From positions 1 to 64,000 of the forward strand of contig CAJUTM010000015.1 in assembly GCA_910589595.1 (NCBI GenBank): a stretch of DNA of 64,000 nucleotides, given 5' to 3'. This document shows positions 8,291 to 17,879 of the stretch, one piece after another (the stretch's first letter is position 1; each line of letters starts with the position of its first letter). The DNA comes from an uncultured Eubacterium sp. (GTDB lineage: Bacteria > Bacillota > Clostridia > Lachnospirales > Lachnospiraceae). The notes beneath the pieces are model-generated. The model worked only from the letters and a program-made list of their open reading frames with translations. It was not told the origin of the DNA and ran no database searches. The position numbers were made by a program, and so were the translations under genes.

Positions 8291-8717
8291 TTCCTCCCAG
8301 TATTTTTATTTGCGAATTACTATCCCCCGCTCTTAAATTACCATATCAATACATGATGTGCAAGTATAGTCTCTCTGAGAATGGCAAATTGGAAGTGAGC
8401 GATAATCCAATTTTATCTCAGCTATGCATGAATAGAAAGCAGGTTATACATTGACTCTTCCAATAAAGGTAGTATAATAAAAATGTAATAAATAAATTTG
8501 GATGCAATTTGCTATTATAGAAAATTTCTTGAAGTTATACCGTACTTAGAGAATTTATATCCCAATCTATGAACTTTTTGCTCTTCATTGAAAGTTACTT
8601 AAGTATTTCTAAACATAGTTCACATCTTTGGAACATAAATTCCCCAACATACTCCAAGTAAACGTAATAACAAACTCCATTATCGGACTTTGCAACAGAG
8701 GGGAGAATTTTATAACT
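8291..8717 (+). other. Intergenic region: leader and upstream region of the chemotaxis receptor
   Basis: About 430 bases without a supported gene. The only clear signal is the promoter at 8451-8478. The sequence from there to 8717 would be an untranslated leader of about 230 bases, and I see no convincing riboswitch or strong hairpin in it. The part before 8440 shows nothing recognisable. Confidence 0.5.
8451..8478 (+). promoter_or_regulatory. Sigma-70-type promoter for the chemotaxis receptor
   Basis: TTGACT (8451-8456) and TATAAT (8473-8478) are separated by 16 bases, reading toward the chemoreceptor at 8718. Confidence 0.65.
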
Positions 8718-10426
8718 ATGAACAAAAAAGAAAACATTGAAAAAAACTCACAAGATCTATTTTCAAAGTATCCACCATTACCGCGGGGGCAGCGATTTTA
8801 GGTGTCATTGCCCTTATTATCATATCCAGCTGGTATTCCAATGCATTAAATAATTATGGTTTTGCACAGGGAGATATTGGCAGGGCAATGTTTGAATTTG
8901 CTGATATCCGCTCATCACTCCGCGCCGCCATCGGGTATGACAATAAAGATGCCATTGACACTGTCGTAAAGCAGCATGATGAAAAGAAAGTGGCATTTGA
9001 CAGTGTATTTGCAGAGATAGAAAATACCATTGTATCAAGTGACGGCAGAACTACCTATGATGCCATTAAAGCCGAACTGGATAGCTACTGGGAACTAGAT
9101 GCAAAGATTATGAAGCTGGGTGCTACTACAGACCGGGCTCTCTGCGTTCAGGCACAAGAATTGGCATTGTCTGAACTAACGGGAGCATACAACAGCATTT
9201 ACGACAAATTAGAAGGGCTTCTGAACGTAAAAGTCACAGAGGGAAATCGTTTGAGTACAATACTAACTATTGTCAGATGGATTCTTGTTTTAGCAATTCT
9301 TTTTGTAATTGCCTTTGCTATGGTATTGTCTACAAAAATCGGAAAGAAAATTGCCAGAAGGATTTCCATTCCTCTGGGAGAACTGGGTGCGCGTTTGAAA
9401 ACATTTGCAGCCGGGGATCTTTCTACTCCATTTCCAACGACTGAGACCGGAGATGAAGTAGAACATATGGGAAATGATGCAAGGGAAATGGCGGATAATC
9501 TAAATACCATTATTTTTGATATTGAAGAAGTATTAGGTGAAATGGCAAACGGTAATTATACCGTCCGCTCAAAAGCAGCCGATAGCTATACGGGAAATTT
9601 CAAAAAATTGTACGAGTCCATGCGTGGATTAAGAGACCAGATGACCGAAACATTATTATCTATTGGGGATGCCTCTAATCAGGTATCTGCTGGTTCCGGC
9701 GAACTGGCGAACGCATCACAGTGTCTTGCCGAGGGAGCCACAGACCAGGCGAATGCTGTCATAGAACTGCACGCAACTATTTCAGATATTACAGAAGCAA
9801 TGGAAAAGAGCGCACAGAGTGCAGACGATTCCTATGTAAAGGCACAGGAATATGCAAAAGCTGCTGATAAGAGCCGTCAGGAAATGGATACGATGATGGC
9901 TGCTATGGAGCGAATCAACGACGCCTCCAACAGAATCGGAGATATTATTTCTGAAATCGAATCCATTGCGGCACAAACAAATCTTCTGTCACTAAATGCC
10001 TCTATAGAAGCCGCCCGTGCCGGCGAATCAGGGCGTGGCTTTGCCGTGGTTGCTGACCAGATTAGAGAATTGGCAGACCAGAGTGCAAAGGCAGCTATTG
10101 ATACAAGAGAATTGATTGAAGCTTCCATTAACGAGGTAGCAGAAGGAAACAGCGTAGCAGACCATGCTTCAACCGCTATTCAATCCATTGTAGAGGGAAT
10201 TAAGCAGATTGCTGATTTTTCCCAAAATTTAAAAGTCATGATGGAAGAACAGGCAGAGGCAATGCGGCAGGCAGAAATTGGCGTCAATCAGATTTCAGGT
10301 GTCGTAGAGAGCAATGCCGCTACTGCTGAAGAAGCATCTGCAACAAGCGAGCAGTTATCCGCGCAGGCGATGATGCTGGATAAACTTGTCGGACAATTTG
10401 AATTAACAAAAAAGGATTCCATATAA
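8718..10426 (+). CDS. Methyl-accepting chemotaxis protein, frameshifted near its start
   Basis: Signal transducer for chemotaxis. From 8888 the frame is open for 512 codons: a four-helix sensor, membrane helix (about residues 115-140), HAMP domain (ISIPLGELGARLKTFAAGD) and cytoplasmic hairpin with its conserved tip, including LSLNASIEAARAGESGRGF. The natural N terminus (MNKKENIEKNSQDLFSK) lies in another frame beginning at ATG 8718. The first membrane helix (VSTITAGAAILGVIALIII) follows in the main frame. Adding one A at about 8765-8767 would join them. Without it the sensor has no start with the first membrane helix. It may be a recent mutation, homopolymer slippage or a sequencing error. 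Confidence 0.8.
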
Positions 10427-10506
10427 TAAAAAAAGACACCTACTGGTAACAGCTGGCCCACAGGTCTACCGATAGACGGTTAGCCCAATAATAAGTATAT
10501 CAAAAT

Positions 10507-10557
10507 AGCCGCTTAGTTCGTCAGACTGGGCGGCTGTTCTGTCAACAAATTTTTTCA
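10507..10557 (+). terminator. Terminator-like hairpin after the chemoreceptor
   Basis: Arms AGCCGC and GCGGCT around a partly paired loop, then about 15 bases to a TTTTTT run at 10550-10556. The distance to the T run makes it a weak intrinsic terminator. Confidence 0.4.
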
Positions 10558-10692
10558 TCCAAAACTTAACACTGCCATAAGTCCTAAAATATCCATTGAA
10601 ATACTATCATACTTCAAAAGGAAGTCTAATCAGATTCCCTTTTTGCAGAATATAGTTCCGTATTTACATTTTATGATTATCCAAAATATATA

Positions 10693-10724
10693 GAGGACAG
10701 CAGTTATAATCTAACGCTGTCCTC
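10693..10724 (-). terminator. Hairpin downstream of the Big2 fragment
   Basis: A perfect 9-bp stem (GAGGACAGC with GCTGTCCTC). On the minus strand it is followed by TATATATTTTGG. It lies 67 bases past the stop of the minus-strand gene. Confidence 0.4.
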
Positions 10725-10790
10725 GAATCATTATTATCATAGAAGAACTGATATTTCCCAGCTCATTTACGCCTGAAATGACTTAAGCAA

Positions 10791-11102
10791 TCATTTTACA
10801 ATAACTTTAACTTTCTTGCTTATTCCATTTAAGGCACGTACATAAATAGTACATTTCCCACTCCTTTTTGCTCTTATCCTGCCTGTTGCAGTCACAGTCA
10901 CGATTGCCTCATCAGAAGATACATAGCTTAATTTTGCTCCATACATTTTTGAAAGCAGCTTCTTACTCCTATCCGCTTTTATAAGTTTTGCACGGATTTG
11001 CGCTGATTTTCCTTTCTTTAAAGTATACCTTTTGACACTCCAAACTATCCTCAATTCATCACACATTTCCCATATACCGCAAGATTTCTTTGTCTTTCCC
11101 AA
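10791..11102 (-). CDS. Big2-type Ig-like domain fragment
   Basis: A 103-residue frame whose second half (YVSSDEAIVTVTATGRIRAK ... KKVKVIVK) is a bacterial Ig-like group 2 repeat, normally part of much longer surface proteins. There is no signal peptide, the only start is TTG, and no good ribosome site is visible. It may be the 3' remnant of a surface-protein gene rather than a working gene. A related Big2 domain occurs in the intact surface protein at 45.1-46.1 kb. Confidence 0.4.
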   Translation of the reverse strand: MGKTKKSCGIWEMCDELRIVWSVKRYTLKKGKSAQIRAKLIKADRSKKLLSKMYGAKLSYVSSDEAIVTVTATGRIRAKRSGKCTIYVRALNGISKKVKVIVK

Positions 11103-11118
11103 CTACCTGTGATATACT
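11090..11118 (+). promoter_or_regulatory. Promoter for the hybrid histidine kinase
   Basis: TTGTCT (11090-11095), a 17-base spacer and TATACT (11113-11118) with an extended -10 TG at 11110-11111. It lies about 40 bases before the kinase start, and GGAG sits 5 bases before the ATG. Confidence 0.55.
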
Positions 11119-11156
11119 GTTATTATAATAATTGAATTATTACATACGGAGTAAAT

Positions 11157-13157
11157 ATGATGATAGGAAAAGAGCGCAACGACAACAAAATTCAGGCAGT
11201 ACTGAAAAAGCTGTATCCCCGTATTTCCGGTTTATATTTGATTCTTCCGGAGGAGAGCACTTACGAGGAATTACAGGCTGATGACTTTTTGAAAGAATAC
11301 CTTGCCCATAAAGGCACTTTATCGGAGGCGTACCGTCTTCTTTTTTCGAGCAGCAAGAAAAGTTCGGATACTATCGCCGCCAGCTATGACGCGTTTACGG
11401 ACGAAACGCTATTTGAAAAGGACAACTTCAGCGGCAGTGTCGATTTGGAGAACAGACGCTACAATTTTCATATACTCAAAATTTCCGAAAATGAGAGCGT
11501 TTTAATGTTTTTTGAAAACATTCACGGGCTGCAGTCCGATAAATTTGAAAAATTGAAAATGGATACAATACAGGAAAATTATCTGTTTTCGATGATTGTG
11601 GATTTGAAGAATGACACCTGCAAAAATTCCACGACGACCGAGCTCAGCGTAGACCGTCAGGATTATTTGGATATCAAATATTCCCAGTGGCGTTACATGA
11701 TTGCCAACATGTTTTTGCCGGATGATAAGAGTATGTTTCTAATGATGTCGGAACCGGAATACATTATCCACCAATTGGAACAAGAGAAACTTTTCAAATT
11801 TGAGATTCAAATGCAGAATATGCAGGGGGAGTACATCTGGGTTCGCCTTATGTTTAACCACATGAAAGGTTTTTCGCGGGAAAATCCCGTATTTGTATAT
11901 ACGGTGCAGGACATTCATGAAGATATGCTCCGTCTGCTGCAACAGGAAAATATCATTGCCGCCGTCGAGGAAAAAAACCAGCAGCTTACCGATATCAACA
12001 TGGCAAAGACGGTCTTCATCTCTAATATGTCGCATGAAATCCGCACGCCAATCAATGCGGTTCTTGGCATGGATGAAATGATTTTGCGCGAAACGACAGA
12101 CGAGACGATTCGCTCTTATGCCAATGACATAAAAAATGCGGGTAAAATGTTATTGAGCATTATTAATGATATTTTGGACTTCTCTAAAATTGAAGTTGGC
12201 AAGATGGAAATCATCCCTGTCGAATACCGTGTCGCAGACATGATTCAGGATATTTATAATCTGATTTCCATCCGCTTAAAAGAAAAACAGCTTGCTTTCC
12301 ATACTGAAATCGAAGAAACTATTCCCTCGCTTCTGTACGGGGACGAGCTCCGCATTAAGCAGGTCATTATCAATATTTTGACTAACGCTGTCAAATATAC
12401 GGAAACGGGCAGTATTACTTTCCATGTCAGCCATACCAAAATAGATTCCGATAAAATCGGACTGGCAATCAAAATAACCGATACCGGTATCGGAATGAAG
12501 CAGGACGAAATGAAAAATTTATTTACTGCTTTCCAACGTCTGGACGAACAGCGCAACCGCCGTATTGAGGGCACCGGACTCGGCATGAGTATTGTCGTCC
12601 GCCTTTTGGAGCAGATGAACAGCAAATTAGAAGTAAGCAGCGTTTATGGCAAAGGTTCTTCCTTTTCCTTTATTTTGCCGCAGGAAGTAGCAAATCCGAC
12701 GCCAATCGGCGCCTTTGATGTCCGCCGGAAACCGCAGGATGAAAAAGCACGAGGAAAACAAAATCTATATGCCCCGAAAGCCAGAATATTGGCGGTCGAC
12801 GACACCCGAACCAACTTAATCGTCGTCAAAGGATTATTGAAGCGCACGGCAATCCAACTGGACTGCGCCCGAAGCGGCAGGGAATGTCTGGAAATGATTA
12901 GAAAAAACCATTACGATTTATTACTGTTAGACCACCTTATGCCGGATATGGACGGAATAGAAACGCTCGGACATATACGCGGTATGGGAGGAAAGTTTGA
13001 AACGCTGCCTGTCATTGCACTCACCGCTAATGTGATGACGGACGCAAGAGAGCGATATATCAATGCCGGTTTTACTGATTTTCTGGAAAAACCTATTATT
13101 GCTTCCAAACTGGACGAGGCATTGCTGACCTATCTTCCACAACACTGTTTCGAATAA
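11157..13157 (+). CDS. Hybrid sensor histidine kinase/response regulator
   Basis: A 666-residue cytoplasmic kinase with no membrane segment. An N-terminal sensor region (about 1-270, PAS-like in its second half) leads to HisKA with the phospho-accepting histidine in NMSHEIRTPINAVLG (about residue 293). The HATPase domain has N box KQVIINILTNAVKYTE and G boxes DTGIGM and GTGLGMSIV. A receiver domain (about 540-665) has the aspartate in LLLLDHLMPDMDG. Phosphate would pass from ATP to His to the internal Asp, and the output partner is not encoded nearby. The ATG at 11157 has a GGAG site. Confidence 0.9.
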   Translation: MMIGKERNDNKIQAVLKKLYPRISGLYLILPEESTYEELQADDFLKEYLAHKGTLSEAYRLLFSSSKKSSDTIAASYDAFTDETLFEKDNFSGSVDLENRRYNFHILKISENESVLMFFENIHGLQSDKFEKLKMDTIQENYLFSMIVDLKNDTCKNSTTTELSVDRQDYLDIKYSQWRYMIANMFLPDDKSMFLMMSEPEYIIHQLEQEKLFKFEIQMQNMQGEYIWVRLMFNHMKGFSRENPVFVYTVQDIHEDMLRLLQQENIIAAVEEKNQQLTDINMAKTVFISNMSHEIRTPINAVLGMDEMILRETTDETIRSYANDIKNAGKMLLSIINDILDFSKIEVGKMEIIPVEYRVADMIQDIYNLISIRLKEKQLAFHTEIEETIPSLLYGDELRIKQVIINILTNAVKYTETGSITFHVSHTKIDSDKIGLAIKITDTGIGMKQDEMKNLFTAFQRLDEQRNRRIEGTGLGMSIVVRLLEQMNSKLEVSSVYGKGSSFSFILPQEVANPTPIGAFDVRRKPQDEKARGKQNLYAPKARILAVDDTRTNLIVVKGLLKRTAIQLDCARSGRECLEMIRKNHYDLLLLDHLMPDMDGIETLGHIRGMGGKFETLPVIALTANVMTDARERYINAGFTDFLEKPIIASKLDEALLTYLPQHCFE

Positions 13158-13189
13158 TATTATTAAAAATATTGATACACTAAAAAACC

Positions 13190-13242
13190 CAAAATCCGGT
13201 TCAGGCAGATGAAAAATGCTTTTACCGGATTTTGAGTTTTTT
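13190..13242. terminator. Strong bidirectional terminator
   Basis: A perfect 11-bp stem, CAAAATCCGGT with ACCGGATTTTG, followed by GTTTTTT on the plus strand and GGGTTTTTT on the minus strand. It lies between the convergent histidine kinase and xylanase genes and should end both. Confidence 0.85.
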
Positions 13243-13262
13243 ATCTTTTTAATATATTATAA

Positions 13263-15008
13263 TTAGTTTGTCGGCTCGAACTGCCAAACCTGATTCGTTC
13301 CTTCCCAATATGCGTTCTGCACTACATTCGTATTATCCACTACACGAAGATGAAGTCCGCTCTTATCGTTTGTTACCTTTGTCATAATACCAAACTGTCC
13401 GGCTTTCGAAGTCGTTTTCAGTTTGAATTGCTGGGCGTCGCCACTATAGGCATGATAAATTCCGATATTCGTATTATCGCTCGTTCCCGCCCCGCTGACG
13501 TCGAGCATATAATCGCCGAGTGCGCTTGACAGCGTGCAATAGCCATTATCCAGTTTTCTGAAATACCATTTCTGGCCCAGAGCAGATGATTTTGCTCCTG
13601 CCTCTACATTTTGTCCTGCTGCCCCTTTATTTCCCGTCACCTGAAGATATTTTCCGGAAGCCGGATTTTTAATACAATACCAGCCGTTGGCAAGTGTCGT
13701 CGGATTGGTATTAACTGAAGATGATGACTTTAATGTGCAGACAAAAGTAGAAACACTGTTTGCCGGCAAATATGCCCAGAAGCCATTATCTGTCAAAGCA
13801 AGATTAGAAGTCTTTGCCAGATTTTCATTGGAAGCCGTACGATAACGGTCTACCGTTCCGATATTCTGGCCGTTTACGGTAAATTTCTGGCTGATGGAGG
13901 AAGAGCTCTTATTTACTGCAACAATAACCGCTTTTCCGTCTCCCGTATACGCCGAAACATACACTCCCTGATTCGGCTTTTCCGTTGCCATCACACGTTT
14001 ATACCCCGGACGCACAAATTTCGAATACTGTGCCATGCAGTAGCCGCGCTTACTGATGGTGCCGTCCTCTTTCATCGGACTGTAACTTCTCCGAATATAC
14101 CACCAGACATAGGTCTGCAGATTATTCACCATTGCATTATGTATATGCTCGGAAACTCCTAATGCCTCCGGCCATCTGTCCGCTGAATTCTGGTCGCTGT
14201 TCGGATAGTAAACTTCTGTCATCCAAAGCTGCTTGCCGGCGCCTTTCTGCTGGAACAAAGGCCATGCAAAATTGCTATACGGAGTACCGTACAAATGAGT
14301 TCCCACAATATCTACGTTGGACAGCGCTTTTGAATCATTCAAAATCGGGTCCATAATATTTTTATTATAAGAGAACGATTCCGGAGCAATCAGACGGCAA
14401 TTTATGGAACCGGCATAATATTTCAAAAATGTCACGATTTCACTTGCATTCCACCATGTCCAGTCATGTCCGTAATCCGGCTCATTAGCCATGGAAACCG
14501 CATACAGATTAACTCCGTTATTCTTCATAAACATCACAAAATTATTGATGTGTGCGGCATACTCAGCATACTTGTCATGTCGCAGTCTCTTAGCTTTTGT
14601 ATCCCCATTATGATTGAATGTTTCCAAAAGATTGGCCGGCGGATTCCACGGTGTCGCAAATACGATAGCGCCTTTGGCAATCGCCGCTTTGGCAGTAGGA
14701 ACTTCTTTATACCAATTCCTGCTGTCAGAATCAATAAAAATACGAAGTACGGAAAAACCTAATTGGTTCGTATTATTGCCAAATGCCGTCTCTCTCTGTC
14801 CTGCCGTCAAATCTCCTGCCCATGAAGGATGATTCATACCGCCAAAACCTTTAATTTCCTGATACTTTGCCGATAAATTGATAACTGCGTCAGAACCACC
14901 TGCCGCCTCGGCTTTCTTTTCACTGATTGGAAATACCCCAAGCATCAGCGAAAGCATAATAACCCCAGCCAATAATGCCTTTATTGGCTTCTTAAATTGT
15001 AAACCCAT
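13263..15008 (-). CDS. xynC: Secreted GH30 glucuronoxylanase with C-terminal ricin-type lectin domain
   Basis: A 581-residue secreted enzyme. A signal peptide (about 1-36, ending AEA) precedes a GH30 catalytic domain close to Bacillus XynC (subfamily 8). The acid/base glutamate is in SMANEPDY and the nucleophile glutamate in LWMTEVYYP. The WWYIRRSYSPMKEDG loop corresponds to the region that recognises methylglucuronic acid branches. It should cut glucuronoxylan main chains outside the cell. Residues about 440-580 are a ricin-B/CBM13-like module (NGWYCIKNPASGKYL ... VWQFEP) for carbohydrate binding. AGGAGG lies 11 bases before the ATG. Confidence 0.9.
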   Translation of the reverse strand: MGLQFKKPIKALLAGVIMLSLMLGVFPISEKKAEAAGGSDAVINLSAKYQEIKGFGGMNHPSWAGDLTAGQRETAFGNNTNQLGFSVLRIFIDSDSRNWYKEVPTAKAAIAKGAIVFATPWNPPANLLETFNHNGDTKAKRLRHDKYAEYAAHINNFVMFMKNNGVNLYAVSMANEPDYGHDWTWWNASEIVTFLKYYAGSINCRLIAPESFSYNKNIMDPILNDSKALSNVDIVGTHLYGTPYSNFAWPLFQQKGAGKQLWMTEVYYPNSDQNSADRWPEALGVSEHIHNAMVNNLQTYVWWYIRRSYSPMKEDGTISKRGYCMAQYSKFVRPGYKRVMATEKPNQGVYVSAYTGDGKAVIVAVNKSSSSISQKFTVNGQNIGTVDRYRTASNENLAKTSNLALTDNGFWAYLPANSVSTFVCTLKSSSSVNTNPTTLANGWYCIKNPASGKYLQVTGNKGAAGQNVEAGAKSSALGQKWYFRKLDNGYCTLSSALGDYMLDVSGAGTSDNTNIGIYHAYSGDAQQFKLKTTSKAGQFGIMTKVTNDKSGLHLRVVDNTNVVQNAYWEGTNQVWQFEPTN

Positions 15009-15050
15009 TGTAACATTAACCTCCTTAAATTATATTTTTTAATACCTTTC

Positions 15051-15086
15051 ATTATAAAATATAACTGTATCAGTCATGCCAAACAA
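15051..15086 (-). promoter_or_regulatory. Candidate promoter for the xylanase gene
   Basis: On the minus strand TTGTTT (15086-15081) and TATATT (15063-15058) are 17 bases apart. A TATAAT at 15056-15051 is an alternative -10. The start codon is about 45 bases further on. Confidence 0.4.
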
Positions 15087-15143
15087 TGACTTATTGAGAA
15101 CAAAAATTGATATATTAGGAAAAAAGACAATTTTTTCCTAATC

Positions 15144-16436
15144 CTATTCATACCGCAATGCCTCAATGGGGTTCATTTTTGCCACCCGATTGGCAGGATA
15201 ATAACCGAATAGCACTCCGATAATCATCGAAAACACGACCGCTCCCACGATAGCCGATACGGGAGCCACTGCCGGATATCCTAACACGGACACCGCAAAC
15301 GCTCCCAGCAGCAGTCCGAGAATAATTCCCAGTACACCGCCGATTACACAGAGTATCACGGATTCTACAATAAACTGAAAACGAATCGCACTGTTTTTTG
15401 CGCCAAGCGCTTTCCGCACGCCAATCTCTTTTGTCCGCTCGGTAACGGATACGAGCATAATATTCATAATGCCAATCCCGCCTACCAGAAGCGATATTCC
15501 CGCAATAAAGGCAATGGCAACAGATACTGACTGTATGACATTGCTCATGGAGCCTTTTATGGAACTCATCGTCACCGTGCCGATTTGATAGTCTTTATTG
15601 CTCCCAAAAAATTTGCGGTTCATATAAGTTTCGATTCGGGCGGCAAAAGCAGCCAGATTCTCTACGTGAGGGTGGGCGACAATAGTAAACGCTCCATATC
15701 CGTCGGCAGAGTGCATAATCTCCCTCCCCGTTGTCACCGGAATGTAGACCGTTGTCACTACATCCTCCTCCGCCTCCTGCGAAAAGGAATTATCCTCTCT
15801 GTATTTGTATACTCCGACAACATAAAAATCATAATTCATATTCCCCGCCGCAATCGTGAGCGGACGGCCGAGAACGGATTGTCCGCCGCCGGCAGACAGT
15901 TGTCCGGCAAGCCTGTCGGATATCATAATCACAGGTCTGCGTTCCTGCACATCTCTCTCTGACAAATACCGCCCACACAGAAGCCGGCTGTCATGCGAAT
16001 CAAAGTACCCCCGATTAATTGCGGAAATGCTCACGTTGGCTGAAGCCCTGCCGGATTGTAAGACGGCATTACCGATAATTTCATTCAGCGCCACCGAAGC
16101 AATCTCTGTCCGGTATTCCCGTTTCACATCGGCTATCATCTCGTCGGTAATACGCTCTTCTTCCTTACGGTTCATTTGCTTCTGCGGGTCTCCCATATTC
16201 CCGCCATTCACTCTTTCCAACTCCTTATCGCTTTTCTTGCGCAGTCCTGCCGTGATATTATTGGCTCCCATCTTCACAAAAGTGCGGGTAATGGAATGCG
16301 TCAGTGAAGAACTTACCGTCATTATGGCTATCACCGAACCAATGCCGATAATAATACCGAGCATCGTAAGCACGGCCCGCATTTTATTATTGGCAATCCC
16401 CTTAATGCCAAGTTTAATACTCTCCCCAATTAACAT
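15144..16436 (-). CDS. ABC transporter permease, MacB/FtsX family
   Basis: A 430-residue permease. The N-terminal membrane helix (MRAVLTMLGIIIGIGSVIAI) is followed by a large extracytoplasmic MacB-PCD domain (about 45-300) and three C-terminal helices with the FtsX signature (VSVTERTKEIGVRKALGAKN). Such proteins work with a MacA-type adaptor and a separate ATPase to export peptides, antibiotics or lipoproteins. The gene overlaps the upstream adaptor gene by 23 bases, but no ATPase gene is present on either side, which is unusual. Confidence 0.85.
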   Translation of the reverse strand: MLIGESIKLGIKGIANNKMRAVLTMLGIIIGIGSVIAIMTVSSSLTHSITRTFVKMGANNITAGLRKKSDKELERVNGGNMGDPQKQMNRKEEERITDEMIADVKREYRTEIASVALNEIIGNAVLQSGRASANVSISAINRGYFDSHDSRLLCGRYLSERDVQERRPVIMISDRLAGQLSAGGGQSVLGRPLTIAAGNMNYDFYVVGVYKYREDNSFSQEAEEDVVTTVYIPVTTGREIMHSADGYGAFTIVAHPHVENLAAFAARIETYMNRKFFGSNKDYQIGTVTMSSIKGSMSNVIQSVSVAIAFIAGISLLVGGIGIMNIMLVSVTERTKEIGVRKALGAKNSAIRFQFIVESVILCVIGGVLGIILGLLLGAFAVSVLGYPAVAPVSAIVGAVVFSMIIGVLFGYYPANRVAKMNPIEALRYE

Positions 16437-17769
16437 TCTGCTCCTCCCCTTCGCCGGTATCAGCCGGAATCATCACCTGCAATCCCTCTCTCAGCTCTTC
16501 CCCCATCACCTCTACATAATAATCGCTTTCCATCCCCTTGGAAACGGTAATCTCCCTGCACGCTCCGTTCCCGTCTTCCACATACAAGACCGTATCCCCG
16601 TTTTTGTTTTTGTACACGGAATCATATGGCACGGCAAAAACATCTGCCGCCTCTTCTATTATAATGCTGCATCTGGCTGTCATCCCGATACGCAAATTTT
16701 CACTGTTCTCCTTTAACTGAATGCGAATCACATACCCCGAAGCCGTGGCGGAATAACCATTTCCGCCGGCCGTGCCGCCATTGGCGGCGCTTGTACCGGT
16801 ACGGGGAACTCCTTTTGTCTTCGCCACATAAGAAATTTCCCCCTCCCGTTCATCCTCTCCGGCAGCATTGATAAAAACCCGCACCTTTTGTCCTTTGCCA
16901 ATGCGCGGAACCGCGTATTCATCTGCTGTCGCATATACTTGCAAATTGTCGCAATCGCTAATCTCAAACAAATCCCCGCCCTGATATTGGTCGCCCTCTT
17001 CCACTCCTGCCATTACAACAGTACCGGAAATCGGAGCAGTTACCGAGCAGTTTTTCAATGCTTTCCGTGCTTCCCTGACTTTCTGTTCCGCCTCCCGCAT
17101 AAGCGATTTATTATCATTTTTTGTGACGATGACATGTTCCTTTGCCGACTGGAGATTACTGCGGTTCTGCCGGTTCCCCGCCTCTCTCTCCAACTGCGCC
17201 TGTTCATAAGCCCGCTTTGCCTGTTCCAATGTCTGTCCGGCCCTCCGCCGCTCCCCCGAATCGCCGGCAGATTGAAATGCCTCTTTCGCTGCCTGATAGT
17301 CGGCTTTCGCCACTCTTTCCGCGACAGCATAACTCTTCCTTTTTATCGCATAATTTTCTTTTGCTTCCGCCAGTTTGCGGCTGGCAGCAGCAAGCTGCAC
17401 CTCTGCCTGCACTTTTGCTGCCGCCAAACTTTCTTTCCTGTCAAAAAGAGCCATCCGCAAATCCGTTTCCTCAAACGACATCAGCTTTTGACCCTTTTTG
17501 ACTATATCTCCCTCTCTGACATTTACTTTCTTCACTACTACATTGGATACATTGGCGCTGACTTTCCTCGTGCTGACACTCTCCAACACACCCGTGACGC
17601 TGACCGAGTCCGCTATATCCCTTTTCGTAAGCGTCATCTTCGTCTGCCCTGTCCCCTCCTGTTTTTCTTCTGCTCCCCAAAATCTATAAAACAATGCCGC
17701 CATACCGGCAATGGCGATAATGACAGCGGCAATAGCGTAAAATCTTTGTTTTTTTATCCGTTTTTCCAA
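16414..17769 (-). CDS. HlyD/MacA-like efflux adaptor subunit
   Basis: A 451-residue membrane fusion protein. One N-terminal membrane helix (about 10-30) is followed by a lipoyl/barrel-sandwich half (VREGDIVKKGQKLMSFEETD), a long helical hairpin (about 105-235, rich in A, K, E and Q), the second lipoyl half (VTAPISGTVVMAGVEEGDQ) and beta-barrel domains. It should bridge the paired permease to the cell exterior. It starts with TTG, with GGGAGG about 11 bases upstream. Overlap with the permease gene indicates one operon. Confidence 0.85.
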   Translation of the reverse strand: MEKRIKKQRFYAIAAVIIAIAGMAALFYRFWGAEEKQEGTGQTKMTLTKRDIADSVSVTGVLESVSTRKVSANVSNVVVKKVNVREGDIVKKGQKLMSFEETDLRMALFDRKESLAAAKVQAEVQLAAASRKLAEAKENYAIKRKSYAVAERVAKADYQAAKEAFQSAGDSGERRRAGQTLEQAKRAYEQAQLEREAGNRQNRSNLQSAKEHVIVTKNDNKSLMREAEQKVREARKALKNCSVTAPISGTVVMAGVEEGDQYQGGDLFEISDCDNLQVYATADEYAVPRIGKGQKVRVFINAAGEDEREGEISYVAKTKGVPRTGTSAANGGTAGGNGYSATASGYVIRIQLKENSENLRIGMTARCSIIIEEAADVFAVPYDSVYKNKNGDTVLYVEDGNGACREITVSKGMESDYYVEVMGEELREGLQVMIPADTGEGEEQNVNWGEY

Positions 17770-17879
17770 TAAAATCCAGTCCTCCCGTTCCGGCCATTCT
17801 TTTTTCCCATTTTACTGAAATTGAGAATATAAAGAAAATGTGAACAGGATGTGTAGAGAGCTTGTCGAAACTGTGCCTT

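Larger units (their letters stand above)
10427..10790. other. Intergenic region with two hairpins
   Basis: A 364-base gap with no supported gene. A hairpin with AGCCGC/GCGGCT arms (10507-10535) followed by a T-rich stretch probably ends the chemoreceptor transcript. A perfect 9-bp hairpin GAGGACAGC/GCTGTCCTC (10693-10724) faces the minus-strand Big2 fragment and may end its transcript. Confidence 0.5.

Noticed and set aside
15856..17772. Long plus-strand frames (up to 294 codons) opposite the efflux permease and adaptor
   Set aside because: They are antisense shadows of GC-richer coding sequence, with low-complexity translations rich in Ser, Pro, Leu and Arg.
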